From an uncultured Chloroflexota bacterium (GTDB taxonomy: Bacteria; Chloroflexota; Anaerolineae; Caldilineales; Caldilineaceae), in contig CAIOHJ010000142.1 of the NCBI GenBank assembly GCA_903858085.1, positions 26,406-90,405 of the forward strand: a DNA stretch of 64,000 nt. Direction: 5' to 3'. Position 1 is the first letter of the stretch. Every line of letters begins with the position of its first letter. A model generated the notes under the pieces. That model was not told the origin of the DNA and searched no databases. It was given only the letters and a program-made list of their open reading frames with translations. Both the position numbers and the translations under genes were made by a program. Shown here piece after piece: positions 17,839-28,828 of this stretch.

Positions 17839-19896
17839 GTGTACAAATTTTTTGGTACAGTTGTAATCTGGATCGGGCTTGGAACAGCCCTGTGGGTCGG
17901 CAGTGGGGCCAGCCTGGCTCACTCCAGCGAAAAGGACTTCAGGCTGACAGCAACGACGACTCCGTATTCTAAAGTTTCTACACACCCTTCTGCAGCCACT
18001 TCCCGCTATTTTTTGCCTGTTGTCGCCCAAGCGCAGAACACACCCCTCCCAACCAGCTCTCCTACTGCTCTGCCAGAGGGCACAGCGACACCTGCTGCCA
18101 ATGGCCGTTCCCCCCTCGGTACCAATCTACCCAAACTTACCAGCTGGGAAATGCTGTGGACCTTGGACCAGGCACCGCTGGCGGGCGAATGGCTGACTCA
18201 GTGCGACGAAAGTTGTGGATATACCTGGAACACCGGCGAGCAGGAGCAGCTGGTGCTGGATTCAGATGGCTGGGTCATTTCTTTTGGCAACAATCCAGCC
18301 AGACGGTTTACACATGTAGCATTGGCCTATTTCAACGGCGGCGCGAGTGTGGTTCCGGCCGGGGAGTGGACTGTCCTTTATGAAGGGGAGGCGACAGTCG
18401 ATTACGACTTTTCCCCCTTCGTCACAGAGATACATCGTGCTCCAGGTCGGGATGTGTTGCGAATTTCGCCGAGCGGTGATGACACCTTGCTGCGAATTCG
18501 TATTTCTGACATCAACCCCGACAATCATCTGCGCAATTTGCATTTGATTCCGCCTGGCGGTATTTGTGACAACAATTTGTTTGTGTACGCTGAAAATGCA
18601 GCAAGCTGCGGAGCAGGTATTTTTCAATCTTTTGTTGATGTCTATGCGAATGTTCGTTTTCACCCCCTGATGCTGCAGGCACTGCAGCACTACCAGGTGC
18701 TGCGGTTCATGCAATGGCAGGGGATTGTCGACGACCTGGAGGCAAAACCGTGGGAAGAACGTAGCCTTCCCAGCGATGCACTCTGGGGTACCGGCTGGGG
18801 AGTGAGCCCCCCTCTTGAATTGATCATGGAACTTTCCAATCTGCTGCATGCTGACCCCTGGGTACATATTCCATTTTGGGCCGACGACAGCTATGTCCGT
18901 CATTTTGCCGAACTGGCTCTCAGCCAGCTGGCTCCAACACGCACCCTGTACCTGGAATATGCGAACGAAGTTTGGAACAACGCCTATCCCTACAGCCTGT
19001 ACGGAAGCCAGATCGAAGAGTGGGCTCAGCAACGTTGGCCGGATGCAACTTATCCAGACGGCTCTTCTGTTTCTGGCTATACGAAAAGAATGAATTTTGT
19101 TGGCATGCGCTCCGCACAGATCTGCGCCATCTGGCACGAAGTCTGGGGCGCAGCAGCAGAACGCCTCCGCTGTATCATGCCCGGGGGGCCCTGGGAATTC
19201 CCTGCCCACGAGGCGCTCTCCTGCCCTCTCTATGCAGCCGAAACCGGCAAACCAAACTGCGCAGAGCAGATGTGGGCGGTCGCTGCCGCCCCCTACTTCG
19301 GCGGCTACCTCGATGACAACGACAACGCCGCCGGCGGCTTCTTCGAACAGCTGGCAGCCTGGGCGAGCAGCGGACCCGCTGGACTGGACGCCCTCTTCCA
19401 AGAGCTGCGCACCGGCGCACTGCTCAACGGCCCCGATTTTGCCGATCAGGGAGCCCTGGCTGCCGCTGCCGAGGTCATGCGCGCCAACAAAACCGTCGCC
19501 GACGAATTCGATCTGGCCCTCGTCAGCTATGAAGGTGGCCAGCACCTCACCCCCCTCTCTGGCCCTGGCACCTCCTGCAGCGCCTGGAACGACGCCCCAG
19601 GCTGCGCCCCCTACCGCGCGATCCAAGAACTCTTTATTGCTGCCAACCGCGACCCCCGCATGGCTGCCCTCTACACGGACTATCTCAATTTGTGGCGGCA
19701 GTCCGGCGGCACACTGTTTGTCCACTATACAGCGGTCTCGCTGCCCAGCGGACAGTACGGATCCTGGGGCGCCAAAGAAAGTGTGCTACAACCCGACGAA
19801 CAGGCCCCCAAATACCAGGCGTTGCGCAGTTTCATCGACAACAACCCCTGCTGGTGGACAGGGTGTCCGCCAGCTACCCTGCCCACAACCCGTTGA
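17839..19896 (+). CDS. Secreted glycosidase-like protein (cellulose-binding-protein type), 685 residues
   Basis: The GTG start at 17839 is preceded by GGAGG. A signal peptide (residues 1 to about 28) and a low-complexity Ser/Thr/Pro linker (about 40-90) precede a beta-rich domain (NGRSPLGTNLPKLTSWEM onward). Residues of about 260-600 look like a TIM-barrel hydrolase: VLRFMQWQG, WVHIPFWADDSYV and YLEYANEVWNNAYP, where the Glu in the EYANEVWN motif sits as in clan-A glycosidases. GYTKRM and FDLALVSYEGGQHL follow, the latter a good second Glu candidate. Known relatives carry cellulose-binding annotation; actual activity is unknown. A TTGACA box at 17787-17792 with a weak CACAAT 16 bases later may be its promoter. 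Confidence 0.72.
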   Translation: MYKFFGTVVIWIGLGTALWVGSGASLAHSSEKDFRLTATTTPYSKVSTHPSAATSRYFLPVVAQAQNTPLPTSSPTALPEGTATPAANGRSPLGTNLPKLTSWEMLWTLDQAPLAGEWLTQCDESCGYTWNTGEQEQLVLDSDGWVISFGNNPARRFTHVALAYFNGGASVVPAGEWTVLYEGEATVDYDFSPFVTEIHRAPGRDVLRISPSGDDTLLRIRISDINPDNHLRNLHLIPPGGICDNNLFVYAENAASCGAGIFQSFVDVYANVRFHPLMLQALQHYQVLRFMQWQGIVDDLEAKPWEERSLPSDALWGTGWGVSPPLELIMELSNLLHADPWVHIPFWADDSYVRHFAELALSQLAPTRTLYLEYANEVWNNAYPYSLYGSQIEEWAQQRWPDATYPDGSSVSGYTKRMNFVGMRSAQICAIWHEVWGAAAERLRCIMPGGPWEFPAHEALSCPLYAAETGKPNCAEQMWAVAAAPYFGGYLDDNDNAAGGFFEQLAAWASSGPAGLDALFQELRTGALLNGPDFADQGALAAAAEVMRANKTVADEFDLALVSYEGGQHLTPLSGPGTSCSAWNDAPGCAPYRAIQELFIAANRDPRMAALYTDYLNLWRQSGGTLFVHYTAVSLPSGQYGSWGAKESVLQPDEQAPKYQALRSFIDNNPCWWTGCPPATLPTTR

Positions 19897-19930
19897 CATT
19901 TCATCCATCCAATCCCAAAGGCCTTCATCC

Positions 19931-20725
19931 ATGCCAAAACTCACTGTAAAAGATCTGTTCGCCCTCAAAGGCCAACGCCAGCTGACCGAAATCTATGTTC
20001 GCACCCCCAAAGAGGCGGCGGCCTGTGAAGCTGCCGGAATCGACCTGATCATCACCGCCGAACGCAGCGACTGCAGCGAAATCCGCAAGGCAGCCCCCAA
20101 CACATTTCTGACGATCGGTCTGATCTACGGCGACTACACCAGCCCGTCTGAAGCCATCAAAGGTGGTTTCCGCGCCCTGCGCCTCGGTGCCGACGCCGTT
20201 TACTGCGGTTCCAGCTTGCAGTTCGTCGAAGCGCTGGCCAACGAAGGCATCCCCGTGGTCGGCCATGTCGGTTTCATCCCCTACAAAAGCACCTGGTTCG
20301 GTGGGTTCAAAGCGGTCGGCAAAAAAGCAGATGAGGCGCTGCAAGTCTATCAACGGACCCTGGACTATCAGAACGCCGGCGCCATCGGCGTCGAAATCGA
20401 AATTGTCCCCCACAAGATCGCAGCTGAAATCTCCCGACGCGTCAAAATCCTGCTGATCGGAATGGGGAGCGGCACTGGCTGCGACGCCCAATACCTCTTC
20501 TCTACAGATATTCTGGGCGACAACGAGGGGCACATTCCCCGCCATGCCAAAGTCTACCGAGATTTCAAAAGCGAGTACCAACGCCTGCACCAGGAATCCA
20601 TCGCAGCCTTCCGCGAATTCAAAGAGGAGGTTGCCAGCGGCGTCTACCCAGCCACCCGACAGCTGATCGAAATTCAAGACGAAGAGTATGCCCGCTTTCT
20701 CGCCGGGCTGGAGGCACACCCATAA
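19931..20725 (+). CDS. PanB-like protein (ketopantoate hydroxymethyltransferase homologue with altered active site)
   Basis: A 264-residue TIM-barrel protein related to 3-methyl-2-oxobutanoate hydroxymethyltransferase, which makes ketopantoate for coenzyme A. The second half fits well: FGGFKAVGK, YQNAGAIGVEIEIVP (with the Glu in the expected place), LIGMGSGTGCDAQYLF and GHIPRHAKVYRDF, with the SGVYP end. The first half does not: where E. coli PanB has the metal-ligand motif VGDSLG this protein has ITAERSDCSE, and where PanB has VKIEGG it has VYCGSS. It may be a paralogue with another aldol-type or lyase reaction. The start at 19931 lies 35 bases after the secreted protein gene. Confidence 0.8.
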   Translation: MPKLTVKDLFALKGQRQLTEIYVRTPKEAAACEAAGIDLIITAERSDCSEIRKAAPNTFLTIGLIYGDYTSPSEAIKGGFRALRLGADAVYCGSSLQFVEALANEGIPVVGHVGFIPYKSTWFGGFKAVGKKADEALQVYQRTLDYQNAGAIGVEIEIVPHKIAAEISRRVKILLIGMGSGTGCDAQYLFSTDILGDNEGHIPRHAKVYRDFKSEYQRLHQESIAAFREFKEEVASGVYPATRQLIEIQDEEYARFLAGLEAHP

Positions 20726-20741
20726 AAAGCCCCTGCACAGC

Positions 20742-20770
20742 TTGACAGCGGCCTGACAGCCGGGTATACT
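20742..20770 (+). promoter_or_regulatory. Sigma70 promoter of the trp operon
   Basis: TTGACA (20742-20747), a 17-base spacer, and TATACT (20765-20770). This is a near-consensus promoter, placed just upstream of the T-box leader. Confidence 0.85.
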
Positions 20771-20799
20771 CGCATCAATTGAATCGCAAATGACTGAGA

Positions 20800-21092
20800 A
20801 CCGGAAAAGTACCTGACAAAGCGAGCTTCAGAGAATCCTCGGCAGCTGAAAAGAGGAGAGCAGCGCAGGCAGCGAATGGGCTGGGGAGTCAGGCAACCAA
20901 CAGCTGCGTGCTCCTACAACAGAGCAGCAGCTCAGTAGTCTGCTTCGGGAACGCCGCCGTTATCCTGGCGCTGAGAACGAGAAATTGCTCGGTTCTCACT
21001 GAGTGAGGCGGGCCACAGAAAGGCCCGCTTAAACAGGGTGGCACCACGGGGTCTTTGACAACCTCGTCCCCAATCCAGGGACGAGGTTTTTT
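20800..21092 (+). promoter_or_regulatory. T-box riboswitch, probably tRNA-Trp responsive
   Basis: The leader between the trp promoter and trpE has the T-box layout. Stem I begins with GAGCTTCAGAGAATCC, followed by CTCGGCAGCTGAAAAGAGGAGAGC, here split as the GA-motif region. A GAATGG segment gives a candidate Trp specifier codon TGG at 20877-20879. A GC-rich hairpin (21004-21028) precedes the invariant T-box AGGGTGGCACCACGG at 21035-21049. Its TGGC would pair with the GCCA end of tRNA-Trp, whose discriminator is G. The terminator follows at 21062-21092. Uncharged tRNA-Trp is expected to stabilise the antiterminator and allow expression of trpE and downstream genes. The specifier assignment is tentative. 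Confidence 0.85.
21062..21092 (+). terminator. T-box-controlled terminator upstream of trpE
   Basis: A 9-bp perfect stem (21062-21070 and 21078-21086) with a 7-base loop and six T. Its 5' strand follows the T-box sequence, as expected for competition with the antiterminator. Confidence 0.9.
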
Positions 21093-21113
21093 GATTGGTA
21101 TGAGGAGGAATGC

Positions 21114-22622
<1,509 letters not shown>

Positions 22623-22636
22623 AACAAGGAGAGTCC

Positions 22637-23698
22637 ATGAGCGACACAGCACGCAAACGAATTCTGACCGGCGACCGCCCCACAGGAAAACTCCATCTGG
22701 GGCATTTTATCGGCAGCCATCGCAACCGCCTGCGTTTTCAAGAACAGTACGAATGTTTTTTTCTGATCGCAGACCTGCACATGCTGACCACCAAACCAGA
22801 CAAGGAGAGCATCGAACACATTGCCGAGATCGCCCGCCTGATCGTGCTGGACCATCTCGCCATCGGCATCGATCCGGCCAAGGTCACCTTCTATCTGCAA
22901 TCCGCCGTCCACGAGGTCTACGAACTGCAACTTTTGTTGTCCAGCCTGGTCACGGTGGAACGACTCCAGCAGCTCCCCACAATCAAAGACATGGCAGCTG
23001 CAGCCGGCCTGGATCAGATCCCGTACAACCTGCTCGGCTACCCCGTTTTGCAGACAGCCGACATTCTGATGCCGCGTGCCAATCTGGTCCCTGTCGGCAA
23101 AGACAACGAGAGCCATGTTGAGCTGGCTCGACAGATCGCCCGCCGCTTCAACAACGCCTACGCCGATGTCTTTCCACTGCCCGATCCCTACGTCGAAGGC
23201 GGTACCTTGATCGGCACCGACGGTCAGGCCAAAATGAGCAAAAGTCTCGACAACGCCATTTTTCTCAGCGACGATGCCAGAACTGTCGAACGGCGTGTGA
23301 TGGGCATGTACACCGACCCCAATCGGGTCCGCGCCGACATCCCAGGCACCGTCGAGGGCAATCCAGTCTTCATCTACCACGACACCTTCAACCCCAACAA
23401 AGTAGAAGTCGACGATCTCAAGCAGCGCTACCGCACTGGCCATGTCGGCGACGTCGAGGTCAAAGAGAAGCTTGCCGCAGCGCTCAACCATTTTCTGGAA
23501 CCGATGCGCGAACGACGGGCGCACTACGAAGCCCAGACCGGGTTTGTCGACGAGCTAATCTACAATGGGACACAACGAGCCAGAGAGGAGGCTCGACAGA
23601 CCCTTTCGGCAGTCAAGAAGGCCATGGGGCTGTCAGGTGCCTGGAACCGTATCAGCCGAGCCGCTGAAAAACGGCTCAAAAAACAGGAGTCGGCATGA
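22637..23698 (+). CDS. trpS: Tryptophanyl-tRNA synthetase
   Basis: A 353-residue class Ic synthetase that charges tRNA-Trp. The HIGH-type motif is LHLGHFIGS near residue 19 and the KMSKS motif is [10 protein letters not shown] near residue 198. The [11 protein letters not shown] opening and [11 protein letters not shown] region are typical. It sits inside the trp operon between trpE and trpG, so its expression should also answer to uncharged tRNA-Trp. The last 4 bases overlap trpG. Confidence 0.95.
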   Translation: MSDTARKRILTGDRPTGKLHLGHFIGSHRNRLRFQEQYECFFLIADLHMLTTKPDKESIEHIAEIARLIVLDHLAIGIDPAKVTFYLQSAVHEVYELQLLLSSLVTVERLQQLPTIKDMAAAAGLDQIPYNLLGYPVLQTADILMPRANLVPVGKDNESHVELARQIARRFNNAYADVFPLPDPYVEGGTLIGTDGQAKMSKSLDNAIFLSDDARTVERRVMGMYTDPNRVRADIPGTVEGNPVFIYHDTFNPNKVEVDDLKQRYRTGHVGDVEVKEKLAAALNHFLEPMRERRAHYEAQTGFVDELIYNGTQRAREEARQTLSAVKKAMGLSGAWNRISRAAEKRLKKQESA

Positions 23699-24288
23699 TC
23701 GCCGTCATCGACAACTACGACAGCTTTACGTACAACCTGGTTCAGTTTCTCGGCGAACTGCTGCAGCAGAGGCCCGTGCGCGGACTCTCCAACGCGACCA
23801 TTCGCGTCTGGCGCAACGACGAGATCGACGTAGAGGAGCTGGCCGAGCTGGCCCCGACCCACATCGTGATCAGCCCTGGGCCTGGCTCTCCCGAAAAAGA
23901 CAGCGGCGTGAGCAACGCTGTGCTGCGTGTGCTCGGCCAGACAACGCCTGTGCTGGGCGTCTGCCTCGGCCAGCAATGCATCGGACATGTCTTTGGAGGC
24001 CGGGTCGTGCGCGCCCCCCAGTTGATGCACGGCAAAGTCAGCCCTGTCCACCATACCGGCAGGGGCGTCTTTGCTGGGTTACCTACCCCGTTCATCGCCA
24101 CACGCTACCACAGCCTGATCGTCGCCGAACCGCTGCCGGAGGTGCTGGAGTTAACCGCCCGCACAGAAGAAGGGGAGGTGATGGGGCTGCAACATAGAAC
24201 ACTGCCGATCCATGGGGTCCAGTTTCATCCAGAGAGCATCCTGACCGAGCATGGCAAAGAATTGCTGGCCAATTTTTTGAGGTTGTAA
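23695..24288 (+). CDS. trpG: Anthranilate synthase component II (glutamine amidotransferase)
   Basis: A 197-residue class I amidotransferase giving ammonia to TrpE. It opens with [20 protein letters not shown]. It has the oxyanion segment [11 protein letters not shown], the nucleophile [10 protein letters not shown] near residue 84 and the [10 protein letters not shown] histidine/glutamate pair at the end. It overlaps trpS by 4 bases (ATGA), which suggests translational coupling. A dual role with aminodeoxychorismate synthase is common in such proteins but no pabA/pabB partner is seen here. Confidence 0.95.
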   Translation: MIAVIDNYDSFTYNLVQFLGELLQQRPVRGLSNATIRVWRNDEIDVEELAELAPTHIVISPGPGSPEKDSGVSNAVLRVLGQTTPVLGVCLGQQCIGHVFGGRVVRAPQLMHGKVSPVHHTGRGVFAGLPTPFIATRYHSLIVAEPLPEVLELTARTEEGEVMGLQHRTLPIHGVQFHPESILTEHGKELLANFLRL

Positions 24289-24304
24289 GGAGATACCCAT
24301 ACGT

Positions 24305-25327
24305 ATGACAGCCATCCAACAGGCGATTCATCAGCTCTTTTCTGGCCAAAGTTTGAGCACCACTGCGGCAGATGCCGCCATGACGCAGATCATGGAAGGA
24401 GAAGCCACCCCAGCGCAGATCGGCGCGTTTTTGGCAGCGCTGCGCATGAAGGGCGAAACAGTCGACGAGATCACAGGCTGCGCCCGTGCCATGAAACGCA
24501 GCGCGCTGCCGGTGCGGCCGTCAATCGGCGACGCAGCGCTGGTAGATGTCGTCGGTACAGGAGGGGACAGCCTTGGCACCTTCAACATCAGTACAACAGC
24601 AGCCTTTGTGGTGGCCGGGCATGGGGTCAAAGTAGCCAAACATGGCAACCGGGCTGTCAGCAGCCGCAGCGGAAGCGCCGATGTGTTGGCTGCACTGGGT
24701 GCCAACTTACAGCTGAGTGCAGAACAGGCAGCAGAATGCATCGAAGAGATCGGGCTGGTCTTCCTGTTTGCACCCGCCTTTCACCCTGCCATGCGCCATG
24801 CCATCGGACCCCGCCGCGAGCTGGCCGCACGCACCCTTTTCAACATCCTGGGCCCTTTGACCAACCCCGCCAGCGCCACCCACCTGCTGGTCGGTGTGTT
24901 TTCACCCGCACTCACCGAACCCCTCGCCCAGGTGCTAGGGCAGATGGGGGCACGCGCAGCTTTTGTCGTACACGGCGGTACAGACGAGTTGAGCCTGAGC
25001 GGCCCCAACAGAGTCAGCCATCTGCTCAACGGGAAAGTCACCACATACGAGTTTGACGCTCTGGCCTTGGATCTGCCGCGCGCAGCGCTCAGCGAGCTAT
25101 CAGGCGGCACCGCAGAAGAAAATGCGGCCATCACCCGCAGCATTCTGGACGGCTCGCAGCACGGGGCCAGGCGCGATGCCGTGCTGCTCAACGCAGCATT
25201 CGCCCTCAGCACAGAGTCCAATGACCTGGCAGCCGGTCTCGCCGCAGCCCGCCACAGCATTGAAAGCGGCAGCGCGCTCCGTCTGTTGGACGCCTATGTA
25301 CACAAAACCCGCCGCTTTTTGCCCTGA
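24305..25327 (+). CDS. trpD: Anthranilate phosphoribosyltransferase
   Basis: A 340-residue enzyme that joins anthranilate to PRPP. Visible marks are the glycine-rich VGTGGDSLGTFNISTT near residue 80, KHGNRAVSSRSGSADVLAALG near 120 (read as KHGNRAVSS then SGSADVL) and FAPAFHPAMRHA. AAEENA-type late motif GGTAEENAAI is present. It starts 16 bases after trpG and lies 16 bases before trpC. Confidence 0.95.
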   Translation: MTAIQQAIHQLFSGQSLSTTAADAAMTQIMEGEATPAQIGAFLAALRMKGETVDEITGCARAMKRSALPVRPSIGDAALVDVVGTGGDSLGTFNISTTAAFVVAGHGVKVAKHGNRAVSSRSGSADVLAALGANLQLSAEQAAECIEEIGLVFLFAPAFHPAMRHAIGPRRELAARTLFNILGPLTNPASATHLLVGVFSPALTEPLAQVLGQMGARAAFVVHGGTDELSLSGPNRVSHLLNGKVTTYEFDALALDLPRAALSELSGGTAEENAAITRSILDGSQHGARRDAVLLNAAFALSTESNDLAAGLAAARHSIESGSALRLLDAYVHKTRRFLP

Positions 25328-25343
25328 GAAGAGAAGCACGACC

Positions 25344-26186
25344 ATGAAATCATCCAAATTGGACCTTGCCAAACAAAAAGGGGAAGTGCTCGACCAGATT
25401 ATGGCTTGGAAACGGCAGGAAGTTCCCAGGCAAATGGAGAGCGCTCCGCTGGCTCAGGTCAAAGCCTTTGCCAGACTGGCTCCTCCTGCCCTGGATTTTG
25501 CGGCTGCTCTGACCGCTCGGCCCGGTGTCAGCCTGATCGCCGAGATCAAGCGGGCAAGCCCCTCCAAAGGGCTGATCGCGCAGGAATGGAACCCAGAATT
25601 GATCGCCGAGACATACGCCCGCAACGGCGCAGCAGCCATCTCCTGCCTGACCGACAGTCGTTTTTTTCAAGGCCAGCTGGGATATTTGACCGCCATCAAA
25701 GAAAGGCTACGCGAAATTGGGCTGTCTGTGCCCGTGCTCCGCAAAGATTTTCTCTATCATGAGTACCAACTCTACGAAGCACGCATGGCAGGGGCAGACG
25801 CCGTCCTCCTGATTGCAGGGGTGCTCCCAGACGGCGACCTGCATTCGCTGCGCCGGCTGGCCGAAGATCTGGGCATGGCAGCATTGGTGGAGGTCCACAA
25901 TGAAGCTGAAACCGAACGAGCACTGGCCAGCGGAGCCCGCCTGATTGGGGTCAACAACCGCGACCTGCGCACCTTTCAGGTCGACATCACCACCACCGGC
26001 CGCCTGCGCCCCCTGATCCCCCCTGGCTGTATCCTGGTGGGCGAGAGTGGCATCCGCACCCCCGAAGATGTGCGACAGATGGCCGCGATGGGATGCAATG
26101 CCATTCTGGTTGGCGAAACTTTCTGCAAGCTTCCCCAGTCAGAACGCGGCCAGAGCGTCAAGGCTTTTGTGCAGGCGGGTCGCTGA
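25344..26186 (+). CDS. trpC: Indole-3-glycerol phosphate synthase
   Basis: A 280-residue TIM-barrel enzyme closing the indole ring. Family motifs are LIAEIKRASPSKG near residue 70, ISCLTDSRFFQG, VLRKDFLYHEYQLYEAR, ALVEVHNEAE, IGVNNRDLRTF and LVGESGIRTPEDV. The start at 25344 was chosen because upstream sequence in this frame overlaps trpD; the N-terminus begins MKSSKLDLAKQKGE. Confidence 0.94.
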   Translation: MKSSKLDLAKQKGEVLDQIMAWKRQEVPRQMESAPLAQVKAFARLAPPALDFAAALTARPGVSLIAEIKRASPSKGLIAQEWNPELIAETYARNGAAAISCLTDSRFFQGQLGYLTAIKERLREIGLSVPVLRKDFLYHEYQLYEARMAGADAVLLIAGVLPDGDLHSLRRLAEDLGMAALVEVHNEAETERALASGARLIGVNNRDLRTFQVDITTTGRLRPLIPPGCILVGESGIRTPEDVRQMAAMGCNAILVGETFCKLPQSERGQSVKAFVQAGR

Positions 26187-26243
26187 CTGTTTGCACAAAA
26201 GCGCCCGGAGCTACAAAAAATAGCTTGCACAGGAGACAGCACG

Positions 26244-26891
26244 ATGACCGTTGTCAAAATCTGTGGCACCACCTCGCTGGAAGATGCCCTGCTCGCCGCC
26301 GAAGCAGGTGCCAACCTGCTTGGTTTTGTTCTCTATCCCCCCTCCCCACGCTATGTGGCACCAGAGCAGGCAGCAAGAATTGTGGACGCTCTGCACCGAG
26401 CTGTCCCCCACCCACCGCACTGCGTTGGAGTTTTTGTGAACGTTTGTGCGGCAGAAGTAGAGAATTTTTTGACAAATTCTTTTTTTGACTACGCGCAATT
26501 ACATGGGGACGAAGACGAAAGCTGGCTGAGCGCCCTGGGTGGACAGGCCTTCAAGGCGATCCGCCCCTCAACTCCGGCACAGGCCCTGGAATACTCCGCC
26601 CGGCTGGCCCTGCCCCACTCCGCCCCGGGCCCCCATCTCCTGCTCGATGCCTACACCCCCCACGTTTACGGCGGCACCGGCCAACAAGCAGACTGGCAGA
26701 GCGCCGCTGCAGTGGCCCGCAACGTCGACCACCTGCTGCTGGCCGGCGGCCTCACACCCGACAATGTCGCAGCAGCCATCCAAACCGTCCGCCCATGGGG
26801 AGTCGACGTCGCCAGCGGCGTCGAAGAACGGCCAGGGGTCAAAAACCCCCAGCGACTGCGCGCATTCCTCGACGCTGTACATCGCTGCTAA
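26244..26891 (+). CDS. trpF: Phosphoribosylanthranilate isomerase
   Basis: A 215-residue TIM-barrel isomerase. The active-site Cys is in VKICGTTSLEDAL near residue 7, followed by LGFVLYPPSPRYV and the late DVASGVEERPGVKNP phosphate-binding segment with the Asp. It starts 57 bases after trpC and ends the operon. trpA and trpB are not in this window. The stop codon overlaps the convergent selB stop. Confidence 0.94.
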   Translation: MTVVKICGTTSLEDALLAAEAGANLLGFVLYPPSPRYVAPEQAARIVDALHRAVPHPPHCVGVFVNVCAAEVENFLTNSFFDYAQLHGDEDESWLSALGGQAFKAIRPSTPAQALEYSARLALPHSAPGPHLLLDAYTPHVYGGTGQQADWQSAAAVARNVDHLLLAGGLTPDNVAAAIQTVRPWGVDVASGVEERPGVKNPQRLRAFLDAVHRC

Positions 26892-28819
26892 TCGTCTGCC
26901 ATCAACACACGCCCCTCCCCCACACGCTGCGTGATCCGCCGGGCATCCATCTCTTCCAAAAGCGCCTGGGCATATTTCCGGCTCGTTTGCAGCAGATCGC
27001 GCACCTCAGCCAGCGTGACGCTGCCCTTGGCCTGCAGATGGGCGACCACATGGCGGATCTGCGCAGCACACTCCTCGCTGCGCAACAACACCTCGCTGCC
27101 CAGCCAGACAAGTTGCCCTGTATCGACCAGGTACTCCAGAAGCGCACGCTCCTGCCCCAGACACTGAAGAACCTCCTGCACGATCGGAGGCGACGACGGT
27201 GCTGCTGCGAAGGCAGCCAACAGGCGCTCGACCCGCTGCTGCTGCGCAGGGGTCAGGAGAGGCCGAAAAGCGGGCAGGCGCAGGCTCACATCGTCGCCCT
27301 CCACCACCCCCGACTGGATCAACCCATCCAGCAACAAATTGAAGGCACGTACAGGAAGCGTGGCGGACGGCAGCAGTCGCTGCAGCCGCCCACGGGCCTC
27401 GCTGCGTGGCATTCCACGGCGCAGAGGAAACTGCCGATGATACTCGGTGGCTGCAGCGACCAGGCTGGCGTCGAATCGTTGCCAGGCTGAATGGCTGACC
27501 AGCAGCGTTTCGTCCCCCGCAGCAAGCATCCGCAGACGCTGCTGGCGGAGAAGCTCCCCCAAAGCCTCCTCCGCCACCTCAGGCTCCAAATCTACCGCTG
27601 CCCGCAGCGTCGCAGGAAACGCTATCTGCAGCGAATCCAGCGCCTGCAGCAGCATCTCCTCTGGCTGGCCGCGCGCCAGGGTGGCGAGCCGCTGCAGAGC
27701 CTGGGGATCGAAACGTCGCCACCGCCGTCTGGGCTGAGTACTCAACACACGGCCTCCGCCGAGGGTTACACTGGGGCTCGGCTGGCGCAGGACAAAACGA
27801 TCACCCGGCACGGCCACAGCCGGCCGCTCCAGCCGCAGCTGCACCCACCCCTGCTGGCCAGGCTCGATCGTCTCACTCCCCAAGACGCGCACCACAGCAC
27901 GCAATTCGGCCGCTCCCACGAACAGATCGACGGTCTGGTTGTGCTTGAGCGGACGGGGGGCAGCGGCCAACAGACAAAACTGGGCGTCCAACAGCCGCGT
28001 GGGCTGCAAGGTCGCAGGGTGTGCCACCACATCACCGCGTTGCAGCTGGTCGACGCGGAGACCGGTAAGGTTGACGGCAAGTCGGCTGCCCGCCCTGCCC
28101 ACTTCGACGGGCTGGCGATGGGTTTGCAGCGAGCGAATTCTGGCATTGAGCTGCGCTGGCAAAATCTCCACCGTGTCTCCAACCCGCAGTTCGCCATCCA
28201 AAAGTGTGCCAGTCCCCACTGTGCCAAAACCGCTGAGACTAAAGACACGATCGACCGCCAGCCGTGGCAAACCACGGTTGCGACGGGGGGGCAGGCCAGC
28301 TACCAGATGAGCCAGCCGCTCTTTCAGCACAGCCAGCCCCAGCCCTGTGACCGCACTGACAGAGAGGATCGGTGCCCCATGCAGGTGGGTCGGCGCCAAC
28401 AGATCGGAGACCTCCATCTGCACCAGTTCAAGCCACTCCGGATCGTCGACCCGATCGACTTTGGTCAGCACCACAACAGCCCCGGCAACACCCAAAAGAT
28501 CCAAGATGGCCAGATGCTCGCGGGTCTGCGGCATCACCCCCTCATCCGCGGCAATGACCAACATTGCAGCGTCGATCCCGCCGATGCCGGCCAGCATATT
28601 TTTGATAAAATCGATATGTCCGGGCACATCGACGATTCCGATCGTCTCGGGGAGGGCAGTTGGGGCCAGAGGGGGCAGTTGCCCCCAGGCAAAGCCGAGG
28701 TCGATCGTCATGCCGCGCGCTTTTTCTTCTTTGAGCCGATCCGGGTCCATCCCCGTCAGCGCCCGCACCAACGTAGATTTGCCGTGGTCCACATGGCCGG
28801 CAGTGCCAAGAACACGCAT
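26888..28819 (-). CDS. selB: Selenocysteine-specific translation elongation factor
   Basis: A 643-residue GTPase that delivers Sec-tRNA(Sec) to UGA codons marked by a SECIS hairpin. The G domain has GHVDHGKSTL (G1), the KARGMTIDLGF switch, DVPGHIDFIKNM (G3) and VVLTKVDRVDD (G4). Domains II and III cover about 180-350. The long C-terminal half holds the winged-helix repeats that bind SECIS RNA, ending near ARRITQRVGEGRVLM. Its presence implies the organism makes selenoproteins. selA, selC and selD are not visible in this window, and I found no clear UGA-containing selenoprotein gene here. Confidence 0.92.
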   Translation of the reverse strand: MRVLGTAGHVDHGKSTLVRALTGMDPDRLKEEKARGMTIDLGFAWGQLPPLAPTALPETIGIVDVPGHIDFIKNMLAGIGGIDAAMLVIAADEGVMPQTREHLAILDLLGVAGAVVVLTKVDRVDDPEWLELVQMEVSDLLAPTHLHGAPILSVSAVTGLGLAVLKERLAHLVAGLPPRRNRGLPRLAVDRVFSLSGFGTVGTGTLLDGELRVGDTVEILPAQLNARIRSLQTHRQPVEVGRAGSRLAVNLTGLRVDQLQRGDVVAHPATLQPTRLLDAQFCLLAAAPRPLKHNQTVDLFVGAAELRAVVRVLGSETIEPGQQGWVQLRLERPAVAVPGDRFVLRQPSPSVTLGGGRVLSTQPRRRWRRFDPQALQRLATLARGQPEEMLLQALDSLQIAFPATLRAAVDLEPEVAEEALGELLRQQRLRMLAAGDETLLVSHSAWQRFDASLVAAATEYHRQFPLRRGMPRSEARGRLQRLLPSATLPVRAFNLLLDGLIQSGVVEGDDVSLRLPAFRPLLTPAQQQRVERLLAAFAAAPSSPPIVQEVLQCLGQERALLEYLVDTGQLVWLGSEVLLRSEECAAQIRHVVAHLQAKGSVTLAEVRDLLQTSRKYAQALLEEMDARRITQRVGEGRVLMADD

Positions 28820-28828
28820 CTCGCTCTG

